The notes beneath the pieces were generated by a model that was not told the DNA's origin, made no database searches, and saw nothing but the letters and a program-made list of their open reading frames with translations. Positions 35,586 through 44,509 of a DNA stretch of 64,000 nt are shown one piece after another (position 1 is the first letter of the stretch; each line of letters begins with the position of its first letter). This stretch comes from an uncultured Anaerovibrio sp. (GTDB lineage: Bacteria > Bacillota > Negativicutes > Selenomonadales > Selenomonadaceae): contig CAKPVW010000003.1 of the NCBI GenBank assembly GCA_934196075.1, forward strand, positions 28,379-92,378, in the 5' to 3' direction. The position numbers and the translations under genes were made by a program.

Positions 35586-36084
35586 GTTGGCTAGCCTTAT
35601 TGTATTTTGCCTTCTTGCAGTGGTTATTCTGGGGACAGCCTTGGGAGTAGTGCTTAGTAATAATCTAGTGCACAGTGCCTTGCTGATGACTGCCTGTTTT
35701 ATTGGGGTAGGTATTATGTATATCAGTTTAGAGGCTGATTTTCTGGGTGCTGTGGAGTTTATGACCTACTCAGGAGGTGTAGCAATACTGATTGTTATGG
35801 GTGTTATGCTTACCCATCAAGGGGAGGGAGTGCCTTCCAATCCTTTTAATGGACGACAGATTTGGGCAGCGGCTTTGGCTGGTACCTTTATAGCAGTTAT
35901 GGGGTTGGTAACCACCTTTGTCAATGGTTCAAATCAGTCAGGCTTTGTTTCTGATGATACAGTAGGTGATTTGGCGGATATGATGCTGAATAGCTATATT
36001 CTGCCCTTTGAAATTGCTGCTGTCCTGCTTTTGGCTGCCTTGTTGGGAGCTGTTATCTTGGCGAAGGGAGATGGAGAGTCATGA
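35578..36084 (+). CDS. nuoJ: complex I subunit J
   Basis: A 168-residue membrane subunit with about five transmembrane helices and the conserved EADFLGAVEFMTYSGGVAILIV segment (third helix, pi-bulge region). AGGAGGGATGGCA lies before ATG 35578. It overlaps nuoK by 4 bases. Confidence 0.94.
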   Translation: MSELASLIVFCLLAVVILGTALGVVLSNNLVHSALLMTACFIGVGIMYISLEADFLGAVEFMTYSGGVAILIVMGVMLTHQGEGVPSNPFNGRQIWAAALAGTFIAVMGLVTTFVNGSNQSGFVSDDTVGDLADMMLNSYILPFEIAAVLLLAALLGAVILAKGDGES

Positions 36085-36392
36085 GCATTGGCTTGACACA
36101 CTATTTGCTTTTGGCTGCTATGCTATTTGCCATTGGCATGTTTGGAGTGCTTTCCAAGCGAAATATTATTGCGGTTATGATGGGCGTTGAGCTGATGCTG
36201 AATGCCGTTAATATTAATCTAGTGGCTTTCAACAGATTTATGCCTGTTCAGGATTTAACTGGTCAGCTGATGGCGCTATTTGCTATTGTCGTTGGCGTAG
36301 CTGAGGTGGCTATAGGCATTGCCTTGGCTTTTAGAATTTACCATGACAGGCATACCATCAATGTTGATGAGCTGAATCGAATGAAGGGATAG
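36081..36392 (+). CDS. nuoK: complex I subunit K
   Basis: A 103-residue, three-helix membrane subunit. The two proton-channel glutamates are seen in MMGVELMLNAVNIN and AVGVAEVAIGIA. ATG 36081 overlaps the nuoJ stop. Confidence 0.95.
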   Translation: MSIGLTHYLLLAAMLFAIGMFGVLSKRNIIAVMMGVELMLNAVNINLVAFNRFMPVQDLTGQLMALFAIVVGVAEVAIGIALAFRIYHDRHTINVDELNRMKG

Positions 36393-36403
36393 GAGGAGCT
36401 TGA

Positions 36404-38314
36404 ATGTTTAATGAATTTGCCCTTGAACACGCTTGGCTGATTCCCTTGCTGCCAGCCATTTCCTTTGTGATTATTGGTATGGTAACTCGTTCCTATGGCA
36501 AGCTGTCTGCTGCTATTGCTGTAAGCATGAGCACTATAAGCTTTTTGCTGGCAGTGGGGGTTACCTTGGCAGTAGTGGCTGGCAATATTACAGTTGATGC
36601 GCCATTTGTCCAGAAGCTTTCCTGGTTCCATATTGGCAGTGTCAATATTTCCATGGGTGTTCTCATTGATCCTCTTACTGCCATGATGTTGATGGTAGTA
36701 ACTACTGTATCACTGTTGGTACAGATATATTCCTGTGGTTATATGCAGGGAGACCCTGGTTATGGACGTTTCTTTGCCTTTCTCTCCCTTTTTGCCGGAT
36801 CCATGTTGGGATTGGTATTGGCTGTAAATTTTTTACAGATGTATTTTTTCTGGGAATTGGTGGGCTTGTGCTCCTATCTGCTGATTGGCTTCTACTATTA
36901 CAAAATTTCTGCCAGAGAAGCGGCGAAAAAGGCTTTTATGACCACTCGTGTAGGTGATTTTGGCCTGCTTTTGGGTATCTTGCTTTTACAGCTGACCTTT
37001 GGTACCCTGGATTTTCTGGAATTGCAGCAGTTGGTGCCTATGTATGTTATACATGGGGGAGCAGGTTTTCTGACTGTAATAGCATTGTTGTTGTTTGTAG
37101 GCCCTATTGGCAAATCCGGCCAGTTCCCATTGCATGTGTGGCTGCCAGATGCTATGGAGGGTCCAACACCAGTATCTGCTCTGATTCATGCTGCTACCAT
37201 GGTTGTAGCTGGTGTATATTTGGTTGGCAGAGCCTTCTTCCTTTTTAGCCAGCTGCCGGATGTAATGATGTTTATCGCCTGGGTGGGTGGCTTTACGGCG
37301 ATTTTTGCCGCTGCTATTGCTGTTACCCAGCGTCCTATTAAGAGAATTTTAGCTTATTCCACTGTTAGCCAGCTAGGCTATATGATGTTGGCCTTGGGTG
37401 TAGGCTCTTTAACCTCTTCCTTCTTCCATTTGATGACACATGCTTTCTTCAAGGCTATGTTGTTCCTTAGTGCTGGTGCTGTTATGCATGCTATGGCAGA
37501 GGAGGCAGATATTTTCAAAATGGGCGGTCTAAGGAAAAAGATGCCTGTAACCTTTGCAGCTATGACTATTGGCGTATTGGCTATTTCTGGTATTCCGCCT
37601 TTTGCTGGTTTCTTTTCCAAGGATGAGATTCTAGCAGCTGCAGCTCAGGTAAGTCCGGCCTTGTATATTTTGGCTACTATTACAGCTTTTATGACATCAT
37701 TTTACATGGCTCGCCTGTTATTTGTAACCTTTATGGGAAAGCCAGCCAATCAAGAGGCCTATGACCATGCTCATGAGGTGGGATGGTTTATGCGGGTGCC
37801 ATTGATTGTGCTATCTGTACTATCTGTATTTAGCGGTATCTGGGCTCATATGGCAGGCTTTGGTGAATGGGTGCGCTTTGGTACACCAGCTCACGAGGGG
37901 ATGAATATGATGATTGCTGGTACTTCTACCCTGCTGGCGGTAATTGCTCTTGGCCTGGCTTGGAAGGTTTATGTAGCCAAAAGCTGGGATGCAGATGCCC
38001 TTGCCCAAAAATGGGGTGTGCTGTATCAGCTCAGCTTCCACAAGTTCTATATTGATGAAATCTATGCAGCCTTGATAAAATTCTTTGTAGATGGTATTGC
38101 CAAGGTATTGTATTGGATTGATGTGCATATTGTAGATGGCATTGTCAATGCTTTTGGCGGCTTGGTACGTGCTGCTAGTGAGATTCTTAGTCCGGCAGAA
38201 AATGGCCAGGTTCAGAGTTATGCCGGGGTATATCTTTTTGGTGTGATTGTTTTGCTGGTATATGGAGTATATTATGCTTCTAAGTTGATAGCTTTGCTGG
38301 GAGGTGCTTTCTGA
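36404..38314 (+). CDS. nuoL: complex I subunit L
   Basis: A 636-residue antiporter-like subunit, the most distal proton channel. Proton_antipo_M core with the lysine/histidine motif GPIGKSGQFPLHVWLPDAMEGPTPVSALIHAATMV and a long C-terminal lateral helix (from about residue 520). Full length for NuoL. The stop overlaps the nuoM start (TGATG). Confidence 0.96.
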   Translation: MFNEFALEHAWLIPLLPAISFVIIGMVTRSYGKLSAAIAVSMSTISFLLAVGVTLAVVAGNITVDAPFVQKLSWFHIGSVNISMGVLIDPLTAMMLMVVTTVSLLVQIYSCGYMQGDPGYGRFFAFLSLFAGSMLGLVLAVNFLQMYFFWELVGLCSYLLIGFYYYKISAREAAKKAFMTTRVGDFGLLLGILLLQLTFGTLDFLELQQLVPMYVIHGGAGFLTVIALLLFVGPIGKSGQFPLHVWLPDAMEGPTPVSALIHAATMVVAGVYLVGRAFFLFSQLPDVMMFIAWVGGFTAIFAAAIAVTQRPIKRILAYSTVSQLGYMMLALGVGSLTSSFFHLMTHAFFKAMLFLSAGAVMHAMAEEADIFKMGGLRKKMPVTFAAMTIGVLAISGIPPFAGFFSKDEILAAAAQVSPALYILATITAFMTSFYMARLLFVTFMGKPANQEAYDHAHEVGWFMRVPLIVLSVLSVFSGIWAHMAGFGEWVRFGTPAHEGMNMMIAGTSTLLAVIALGLAWKVYVAKSWDADALAQKWGVLYQLSFHKFYIDEIYAALIKFFVDGIAKVLYWIDVHIVDGIVNAFGGLVRAASEILSPAENGQVQSYAGVYLFGVIVLLVYGVYYASKLIALLGGAF

Positions 38315-39846
38315 TGGAGAATTTTCCATTGTTGACAACGGTTTTGCTGGCACCTATTTCAGCGGCGTTATTGCTTTGCTTTGTATCTGCTCAGGCAAAG
38401 GAGTCTGTGCGGGTAATCTGCGCAGCTGCTATGACAGTGGCTTTGGTGCTGACGATTTATGCATTTTTTAGCTATGATATGACTGTGGGCGGAATGCAGT
38501 TTACGGAGGATGTACCATGGATAAAGGACTTGGGGGTACATTATGCCTTGGGCGTAGATGGTATTTCCTTGCCCATGCTGCTTTTGACAGATTTGATAGG
38601 TTTGGCGGCTGTTTTTAGTTCCTGGAGTATTACGGAGCGTCCTAAGGAGTTTTACATTCTCCTGATGATTCTCATTGCTGGTGTAACTGGTACCTTTATT
38701 GCCAGGGATTTGTTTATCTTCCTGCTGTGTTATGAAGTTGTGGTTATTCCTATTTATATCATGGTTATTATTTGGGGCTCCACCAAGCGAGTTAGCAAGG
38801 AATACTCTGGCATGAAGCTGACTATTTACCTGTTAATGGGTTCTGCTTTTATGCTGGTAGGCGTGGTGGCTTTGTATTTGCAGGCTTTTCCACCGGAGAT
38901 GCGTACCTTTGATATGCAGGCTTTGGCTGCGGCGGCTCAGGCAGGACATTTTAGCGAGAAATTCCAGATTTTTGCCTTCCTGCTGTTGTTGATAGGCTTT
39001 GGTTCCCTGTTGTCCATGTTCCCATTCCATAGCTGGTCTCCTGATGGTTATGCAGGTGCACCAACGGCGGTTTCTATGATTCACGCTGGTGTGTTGAAAA
39101 AAATTGGTGGCTATGGCTTGATTCGCCTAGGCTTGCTGGTGCTGCCTCTGGGGGCTAAATTTTGGGCACCATTGATTGCGGGGCTGGCGATTATCAATAT
39201 TATGTATGCAGCCTATATTGCCTTGGCACAGCATGATTTGAAGTATGTTATTGGTTATTCCTCAGTGTCCCATATGGGTTATGTGCTGTTGGGCTTTGCC
39301 GCTCTTAATGTAGTATCTGTCAGCGGTGCTGTGGCCAATATGGTGGCTCATGGTGTTATGAGTGCCTTGTTCTTTGCCATGATTGGCTATGTTTACGAGA
39401 GAACCCATTTGAGAAGTGTCCATGAGCTGAGAGGTTTGGCTCATCAAATGCCAAGGGTAGCTACTGGCTTTATGTTGGCAGGTATGGCCTCCTTGGGATT
39501 GCCAGGTTTGATTGGTTTTATGCCTGAATTTACGATTTTTGTTGGTTCCTTTGGAGTATATCCGCTTTTTGCAGTAATTGCCATTTCTAGTATTATATTT
39601 ACTGCTCTTTATACTCTGAGAATGTTGGCCAAAATTCTCTTTGGCCCAAGGGATCAGCGTTTTGATTATTTTCAGGATGCTAGGGGCGTGGCTATGATGC
39701 CATTGATTATTCTGGGGGTAGCTCTGGTAGGCTTTGGTATTTTCCCACAGCTTCTTATGGGAATGGTAGGATCTGGCACGGAGCAGCTTGCACCTTTGCT
39801 GGAACAGCTCTCTGATGCATCAGCTATGTTAGGAGGTGTCAGATAA
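38314..39846 (+). CDS. nuoM: complex I subunit M
   Basis: A 510-residue antiporter-like subunit with about 14 helices. It contains GVDGISLPM, a conserved glutamate in CYEVVVIP, and FPFHSWSPDGYAGAPTAVSMIHAGVLKKIGGYG. It shares the last stop base with nuoN (TAATG). Confidence 0.96.
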   Translation: MENFPLLTTVLLAPISAALLLCFVSAQAKESVRVICAAAMTVALVLTIYAFFSYDMTVGGMQFTEDVPWIKDLGVHYALGVDGISLPMLLLTDLIGLAAVFSSWSITERPKEFYILLMILIAGVTGTFIARDLFIFLLCYEVVVIPIYIMVIIWGSTKRVSKEYSGMKLTIYLLMGSAFMLVGVVALYLQAFPPEMRTFDMQALAAAAQAGHFSEKFQIFAFLLLLIGFGSLLSMFPFHSWSPDGYAGAPTAVSMIHAGVLKKIGGYGLIRLGLLVLPLGAKFWAPLIAGLAIINIMYAAYIALAQHDLKYVIGYSSVSHMGYVLLGFAALNVVSVSGAVANMVAHGVMSALFFAMIGYVYERTHLRSVHELRGLAHQMPRVATGFMLAGMASLGLPGLIGFMPEFTIFVGSFGVYPLFAVIAISSIIFTALYTLRMLAKILFGPRDQRFDYFQDARGVAMMPLIILGVALVGFGIFPQLLMGMVGSGTEQLAPLLEQLSDASAMLGGVR

Positions 39847-41306
39847 TGAATTTCGCAGCAATTAGTACAGAAATATTTATTCTTTGTCTGGGCCTCTATG
39901 CTATTGTGATGGATTTGATTTTGCCTGCCCGAGAATCTCATAGATCAATTGGTACTGTGTTGATTTTTGCTCTGTCAAGCTGGTTTATCTACATGTTTAA
40001 TTTGTACCAAGGGCCTTTGAATCCTATGGATCCAGCGGCCATGGCTGGTGTGGCCAACAAATTCTTTTATCAGGGCATGTATTTTGTGGATAATTATGCA
40101 CTGTTTTTCAAGCAGATGTTTATTTTGGCCACGATATTTACCATGCTTTTTGCCAGCGATTATGTTCAGAATGTACTGCGGTACAAGGGTGAGTTTTATG
40201 CTTTGCTTTTAATGGCACTGCTGGGAATGTGTGTACTTGCTTCTGCTACGGATTTTCTAACCATGTTTGTTGGCTTGGAGCTGATGACAATTTCCTTCTA
40301 TATTTTGACTGGTGCAAGAATGAGCTCCAAGGATTCCAGTGAGGCGGCAGTAAAGTATTTGATTATTGGCTCAGTATCTACGGCTGTTATGCTCTATGGT
40401 ATTAGTCTGGTTTATGGTGCTGCTGGCAGCATCCAATTTTTTGAGATATGTCGTAATCCACATTTGTTTTTCCCATTAGGCATCGCTGGTGTTACCATGG
40501 TGTTAATTGGCTTTTTCTTCAAGCTATCCATTATACCATTTCATATGTGGGCACCAGATGTTTATCAGGGGGCACCAACTCCTATTACAGCTATGCTGGC
40601 TATGGGTTCCAAGGCAGCAGGCATTGCCGCTTTTATGCGGGCTTTGTATGTGGCCTTCCCAATGCTGGGAATATACTGGCTGCCGATGTTGGCTGTATTG
40701 TGTGCAATTTGCATGATTTTTGGTAATATTATGGCTATACAACAGAAGGATGTTAAGCGAATGTTGGCTTATTCTTCTATAGCTCAGGCTGGCTATATGC
40801 TGGTAGGTATTATTGCCGCTGATGCTGCTGGCATGAAGGCCACCATGTTCTATGCTGCCTTGTATGTATTTGCCAATGTGGGTGCCTTTGCGGTACTTGC
40901 TGTGGTGGAGTCTAAAAAAGGCAATACCAGGCATAGTGCCATGAATGGTTTGGCGCAATCTGCACCGGTGTTGGCTGCAGTTATGACTGTTTCTCTACTG
41001 TCTATGGCAGGCATACCGCCAACAGCAGGCTTTGCTGGTAAACTGTATCTATTTACAGCAGTGGTAGACCAAGGGTATTTGTGGTTGGCCTTTGTAGGCT
41101 TTGTTATGTCCATGATTTCCGTATATTACTATTTGCTGGTAGCTAAGGCTATGTATCTAGGCAAATGGGATGGCAGTAAGCTGACTATTTCTGGCACCAC
41201 TAGAGCAGCAGTGGTTCTTAGTGTATTGGCTACCATTCTCATAGGTGTATGGCCAGAAAAGCTGGCAGAGCTAACCAATCTAGCTGCAAATACATTTTTG
41301 CATTGA
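39846..41306 (+). CDS. nuoN: complex I subunit N
   Basis: A 486-residue antiporter-like subunit, last gene of the operon. Signature IPFHMWAPDVYQGAPTPITAMLAMGSKAAG and the conserved lysine-bearing helices are present. The operon ends at a bidirectional terminator. Confidence 0.96.
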   Translation: MNFAAISTEIFILCLGLYAIVMDLILPARESHRSIGTVLIFALSSWFIYMFNLYQGPLNPMDPAAMAGVANKFFYQGMYFVDNYALFFKQMFILATIFTMLFASDYVQNVLRYKGEFYALLLMALLGMCVLASATDFLTMFVGLELMTISFYILTGARMSSKDSSEAAVKYLIIGSVSTAVMLYGISLVYGAAGSIQFFEICRNPHLFFPLGIAGVTMVLIGFFFKLSIIPFHMWAPDVYQGAPTPITAMLAMGSKAAGIAAFMRALYVAFPMLGIYWLPMLAVLCAICMIFGNIMAIQQKDVKRMLAYSSIAQAGYMLVGIIAADAAGMKATMFYAALYVFANVGAFAVLAVVESKKGNTRHSAMNGLAQSAPVLAAVMTVSLLSMAGIPPTAGFAGKLYLFTAVVDQGYLWLAFVGFVMSMISVYYYLLVAKAMYLGKWDGSKLTISGTTRAAVVLSVLATILIGVWPEKLAELTNLAANTFLH

Positions 41307-41328
41307 GGAAATGAAAATTTAATAAAAA

Positions 41329-41364
41329 TAAAAGGATGAGCGTCTTAGGATGCCCATCCTTTTT
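41329..41364. terminator. bidirectional terminator between nuoN and a convergent gene
   Basis: AAAGGATG at 41331-41338 pairs with CATCCTTT at 41355-41362, flanked by A-rich and T-rich runs that would work on both strands. Confidence 0.85.
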
Positions 41365-41387
41365 AGTAAAATCAATATTTTATTATG

Positions 41388-42581
41388 TTATTTTATGGAG
41401 GATAAAAAATCATATAGATTAATATGTTCTATGCCATCCCTAGATAGGTCGATGGTATCGGCTGTTATAAGGATTTTGCGATAATTGTCCTTTATTTTGT
41501 AAAAAGGATCTAGCTCTCTAGTGAGGGTGTTTTCATCTAAGGCAGTCATGGCTACTTGTACATATATTTTTGTGTTGTTTTGAGTGGCAATGAAATCAAT
41601 TTCTTTATTATCCAGTTTGCCAACATATACTTCATAACCTTGTCGCAATAGCTCTATATAAACAAGATTTTCTATTTGGTGTCCTATATTGCCAGTTTTA
41701 TAGCCCACTAGCTGGTTGCGTAATCCCAAATCAGCCATATAGAGTTTTCCGTTAGTACGCAGTATATCCTTGCCTCGGATATCATAGCGTTCACAAGAAT
41801 ACAATAAAAACGACTTACACATAAGAGTAATATAGTTATCTATGGTTTCAGCAGATATTTTGTAGCCTTGGGACTTAAGTGTATTCATAATACTATTTAC
41901 AGACATTTGGCTGCCAATACCATCACCGATAAATTTAGCAATTCTGAAGAATTTGCCCTCATCGCGGATTTTACCTCTTAGTAGAATATCACGACTAAAA
42001 ATGGAATCAAATAGACCAGAACTGATTGCTTCTCGTTGAGCTTCATTATCTGTTATAGCAAGTGCTGGAAAGGAGCCTATTCTAATATAATCATTGAATG
42101 CATTGCTGTTATCTTCAATATTGCTAAAGGTTTTAAATTCGCCAAATGATAATGGGAAAACCTTTAATTCCGTATATCTGCCACTTATATATGTTAAATG
42201 TTCGCCAGAAAAAACTCTAGAATTGGAGCCTGTTACATAAATATCAATATTTCCACTGGCTCGTAAGCTGTTAATAATTCTAGGCCATTGAGGAAGCTCC
42301 TGTATTTCGTCAATAAAGAGGTAATATAGTTCATTTGAAGTTATTTGGCTGGTTATATATTCATGCAGTTTCCTGCTATCTCGCAGTTTGTCAAATTGAA
42401 ATTTTTCGTAATTGATTTCAATAATCCTATTTTCTGCAATATGCTCTTGGGAAATTAAATGTTTTTTGAGCATTTTTAATAAAGTTGATTTGCCACAACG
42501 TCTGATACCGGTAATGATTTTTATATACTCTGTGTTTTTTAGAGCTATTAATTTTTCTAGGTAATAATTACGTATTATCAT
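41388..42581 (-). CDS. AAA ATPase with DUF4143 domain
   Basis: A 397-residue protein of the AAA_14/DUF4143 group. The N-terminal ATPase has Walker A GIRRCGKST and Walker B YLFIDEIQE; the C-terminal DUF4143 region includes DFIATQNNTKIYVQV, which resembles a PD-(D/E)xK nuclease core (D/E...QV in place of QVK). Function unknown; these genes are common, scattered and often transferred. On the minus strand AGAGGTG lies six bases before ATG 42581. It is the only protein gene on this strand in the window. Confidence 0.9.
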   Translation of the reverse strand: MIIRNYYLEKLIALKNTEYIKIITGIRRCGKSTLLKMLKKHLISQEHIAENRIIEINYEKFQFDKLRDSRKLHEYITSQITSNELYYLFIDEIQELPQWPRIINSLRASGNIDIYVTGSNSRVFSGEHLTYISGRYTELKVFPLSFGEFKTFSNIEDNSNAFNDYIRIGSFPALAITDNEAQREAISSGLFDSIFSRDILLRGKIRDEGKFFRIAKFIGDGIGSQMSVNSIMNTLKSQGYKISAETIDNYITLMCKSFLLYSCERYDIRGKDILRTNGKLYMADLGLRNQLVGYKTGNIGHQIENLVYIELLRQGYEVYVGKLDNKEIDFIATQNNTKIYVQVAMTALDENTLTRELDPFYKIKDNYRKILITADTIDLSRDGIEHINLYDFLSSIK

Positions 42582-42895
42582 GTAAAACACCTCTTTTTAT
42601 AATATTATATAAGAAAAATAAATGAATATCAAGAAAAGTTCACGATATACTATGAAAAATATTAAATATGCATAGTTTCTAGAGTATAACCTTAGAAATT
42701 ATGTATAAAAATAAGAAACGGATTCGTCATCTGTTGTCTTTCTTTTTTGGTATTTATGGCTGGACTGGTTTATATCAAGAGGTTGGTGGAATAAAGGTAT
42801 GTAGTTGGTGTATAATATAAGTAAGAGTGATGGAGCAATGGTATGTAGGAATGTTAAATATTCAAAGCATTGCTATACAGTTAGGAGGTGTTTAT
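42582..42895. other. AT-rich divergent intergenic region
   Basis: 314 bases between two divergent genes. It contains a TATAAT-like -10 at 42811-42816 for the rightward gene without a convincing -35, and the AGGAGGTG ribosome site of that gene. No other gene or RNA was seen. Confidence 0.5.
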
Positions 42896-43573
42896 ATGGA
42901 TAAGTTTTGCAGGGAATGTGGCACTATGCTGGAGCCAGTGACTAAGATATGTCCTGCCTGTGGCTACAGCCCTTATGGTGAGGTTAGTCAGGTTGAGGGA
43001 GATGACCAATCTAGTGGCAGTCAAATAGGCTCCCATGAAGCTGCAACAGCACAAACAGCAAAGGATAAGCCGGAGAATATGGGTATGGCAGTATCAGGTG
43101 AAGCCAAAAGAAGCGATGAAAACAATAGCCAGCACAATGCTCGGATGTCTTATGAGTCGGCTGAGTATCGTGACTTTGCCAAAGGATTGCTTTTGACAGT
43201 TATTACCTTTGGCGTGTATGCCATATATTGGCAGTATAAATTTGTCAAGGATCTAAAGAAAATAGCCGGTAAAGAATGTATCAGAGGCTATATTTCTGCT
43301 TTGCTGTTAACCATAGTTACTATGGGAATATATATGGTTTACTATCAATACAAAATGGGGCAGTCTGTAAACAAGGCTCAAGATCAGAGGTATATGCTGG
43401 GGGAACGTTATGCTTTCGGAAGATTAGTAGCCATAAGCATAGTAGTTCCCTTGGTATTATCATTTGCTAATATGGATGAAATGGCAACTGTTACCAGCTC
43501 GATTATTTCAGCATATTATTACTACGTAATGATTAAGGAATACAATAAAGTGATTGATTTCGATAACAATTAG
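42896..43573 (+). CDS. zinc-ribbon DUF4234 membrane protein
   Basis: A 225-residue protein. The N-terminus is a zinc ribbon (CRECG ... CPACG), followed by a ~65-residue low-complexity linker, then a DUF4234 membrane domain with about three or four helices (LLLTVITFGVYAIYW, LLLTIVTMGIYMVYY). Function unknown. AGGAGGTG at 42882-42889 selects ATG 42896 over the earlier ATG 42827. Confidence 0.85.
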   Translation: MDKFCRECGTMLEPVTKICPACGYSPYGEVSQVEGDDQSSGSQIGSHEAATAQTAKDKPENMGMAVSGEAKRSDENNSQHNARMSYESAEYRDFAKGLLLTVITFGVYAIYWQYKFVKDLKKIAGKECIRGYISALLLTIVTMGIYMVYYQYKMGQSVNKAQDQRYMLGERYAFGRLVAISIVVPLVLSFANMDEMATVTSSIISAYYYYVMIKEYNKVIDFDNN

Positions 43574-43673
43574 GTCTACGCATCATAGAAAAGTGCAAAG
43601 GCATTTTTCTTGAATAATGTAGAGGGGTTATAATGTAAGTAGATATTTGTTGTTTGTGCTGGGAGGTGGGGGT

Positions 43674-44093
43674 ATGAAAAGCAGAGTTATGAGGATTTTT
43701 CTGGTGGCCTTTATGGTAATGGCTTGTGGTGGCTTCTGGGGATTTTCTCAGGGTGAGGCCAAGGATGTTTGGGTTTACACAGTGCCTGATTCGGAATTTG
43801 GTGCTGGCTATGAGGTCTATGTGGATGATGAAAGCATCAGTGGTGTCATTGAACTAAGTGATGAAGGACATGTTCAGGGCATTAGCAAGCAGGTGCGGGA
43901 TGGCAAGGTACTAAAGAAAATAAAATGGGATTTTATTCGTATTCAGAATGAATTTTGGCGGTATTATAATACCGCAATGGATGATGACCATTTGACTGTA
44001 GTTGTGCCAGAGAGCGAAAGCTATTATGTTTTGGAATTTTGTGGTAAGAAAATAGGTTTTCCCTTGGTGATAGAAGATTTTTGGGTATATTAA
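43674..44093 (+). CDS. hypothetical exported protein
   Basis: A 139-residue protein with an N-terminal signal sequence (basic MKSRVMR, hydrophobic stretch, likely cleavage after SQGEA) and a small beta-rich mature domain. No family recognised. GGGAGGTGGGGG precedes ATG 43674. Nothing in the neighbourhood points to a function. Confidence 0.75.
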   Translation: MKSRVMRIFLVAFMVMACGGFWGFSQGEAKDVWVYTVPDSEFGAGYEVYVDDESISGVIELSDEGHVQGISKQVRDGKVLKKIKWDFIRIQNEFWRYYNTAMDDDHLTVVVPESESYYVLEFCGKKIGFPLVIEDFWVY

Positions 44094-44104
44094 TTTTTTA
44101 GGAT

Positions 44105-44134
44105 TTGACAATCAGGTTTAAATTGTGCTAGAAT
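44105..44134 (+). promoter_or_regulatory. promoter of tRNA-Leu (and possibly valS)
   Basis: TTGACA at 44105-44110, 18 bases, then TAGAAT at 44129-44134; the tRNA begins 15 bases later. Confidence 0.65.
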
Positions 44135-44148
44135 ATAAAAGCTGATGT

Positions 44149-44233
44149 GCGGGCGTGGCGGAACTGGCAGACGCGCTGGACTTAGGATCCAGTGCCGCAA
44201 GGCGTGGAGGTTCGACCCCTCTCGTCCGCACCA
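44149..44233 (+). tRNA. tRNA-Leu (anticodon TAG)
   Basis: An 85-base class II tRNA with a long variable arm and encoded CCA. Acceptor GCGGGCG pairs with CGTCCGC; anticodon stem CTGGA/TCCAG encloses CTTAGGA, giving anticodon TAG. T-arm GAGGTTCGACCCCTC. It lies directly before the valS T-box with no terminator between. Confidence 0.95.
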
Positions 44234-44244
44234 AATTTTATACC

Positions 44245-44485
44245 ACAAAGACTGTGAAGAAGAGGAGTACCTGCTCCAGATGAGTGTAGAGAGAGAGGCG
44301 GTTGGTGAAAGCCTTTACTGTCGGGTAGGGAAGGTAGCTTTGGAGTTGTCTGGCTGAAGGATTGCTGGTAGGCTGGAACGCTAGGCGGCGTTATGTCTTG
44401 AGTGTGCGCGTTGCTTGCGTGCAAATTTAGGTGGTACCGCGGAAGATATGCTCTTTCGCCCTTGTTGGGCGAGAGAGCTTTTTTG
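44245..44485 (+). promoter_or_regulatory. T-box leader, valine specifier, upstream of valS
   Basis: Stem I spans about 44255-44345 with specifier GTA (Val) at 44334-44336 in the context aagGTAgctttggag. The T-box element AGGTGGTACCGCGG lies at 44430-44443. The terminator pairs GCTCTTTCGCCC (44450-44461) with GGGCGAGAGAGC (44467-44478), then T run. No promoter of its own is clear, so transcription may come through the tRNA-Leu. Confidence 0.92.
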
Positions 44486-44509
44486 TTTGTGATAAAGGAG
44501 CTTGAGAAT

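Noticed and set aside
42810-42816. Promoter of the zinc-ribbon/DUF4234 gene
   Set aside because: The -10 is good but no -35 or extended -10 supports it, so it is not listed as a separate promoter.
44145-44357. Reading frame of 70 codons over tRNA-Leu and the T-box
   Set aside because: It is made of tRNA and leader RNA sequence and has no ribosome site or family match.
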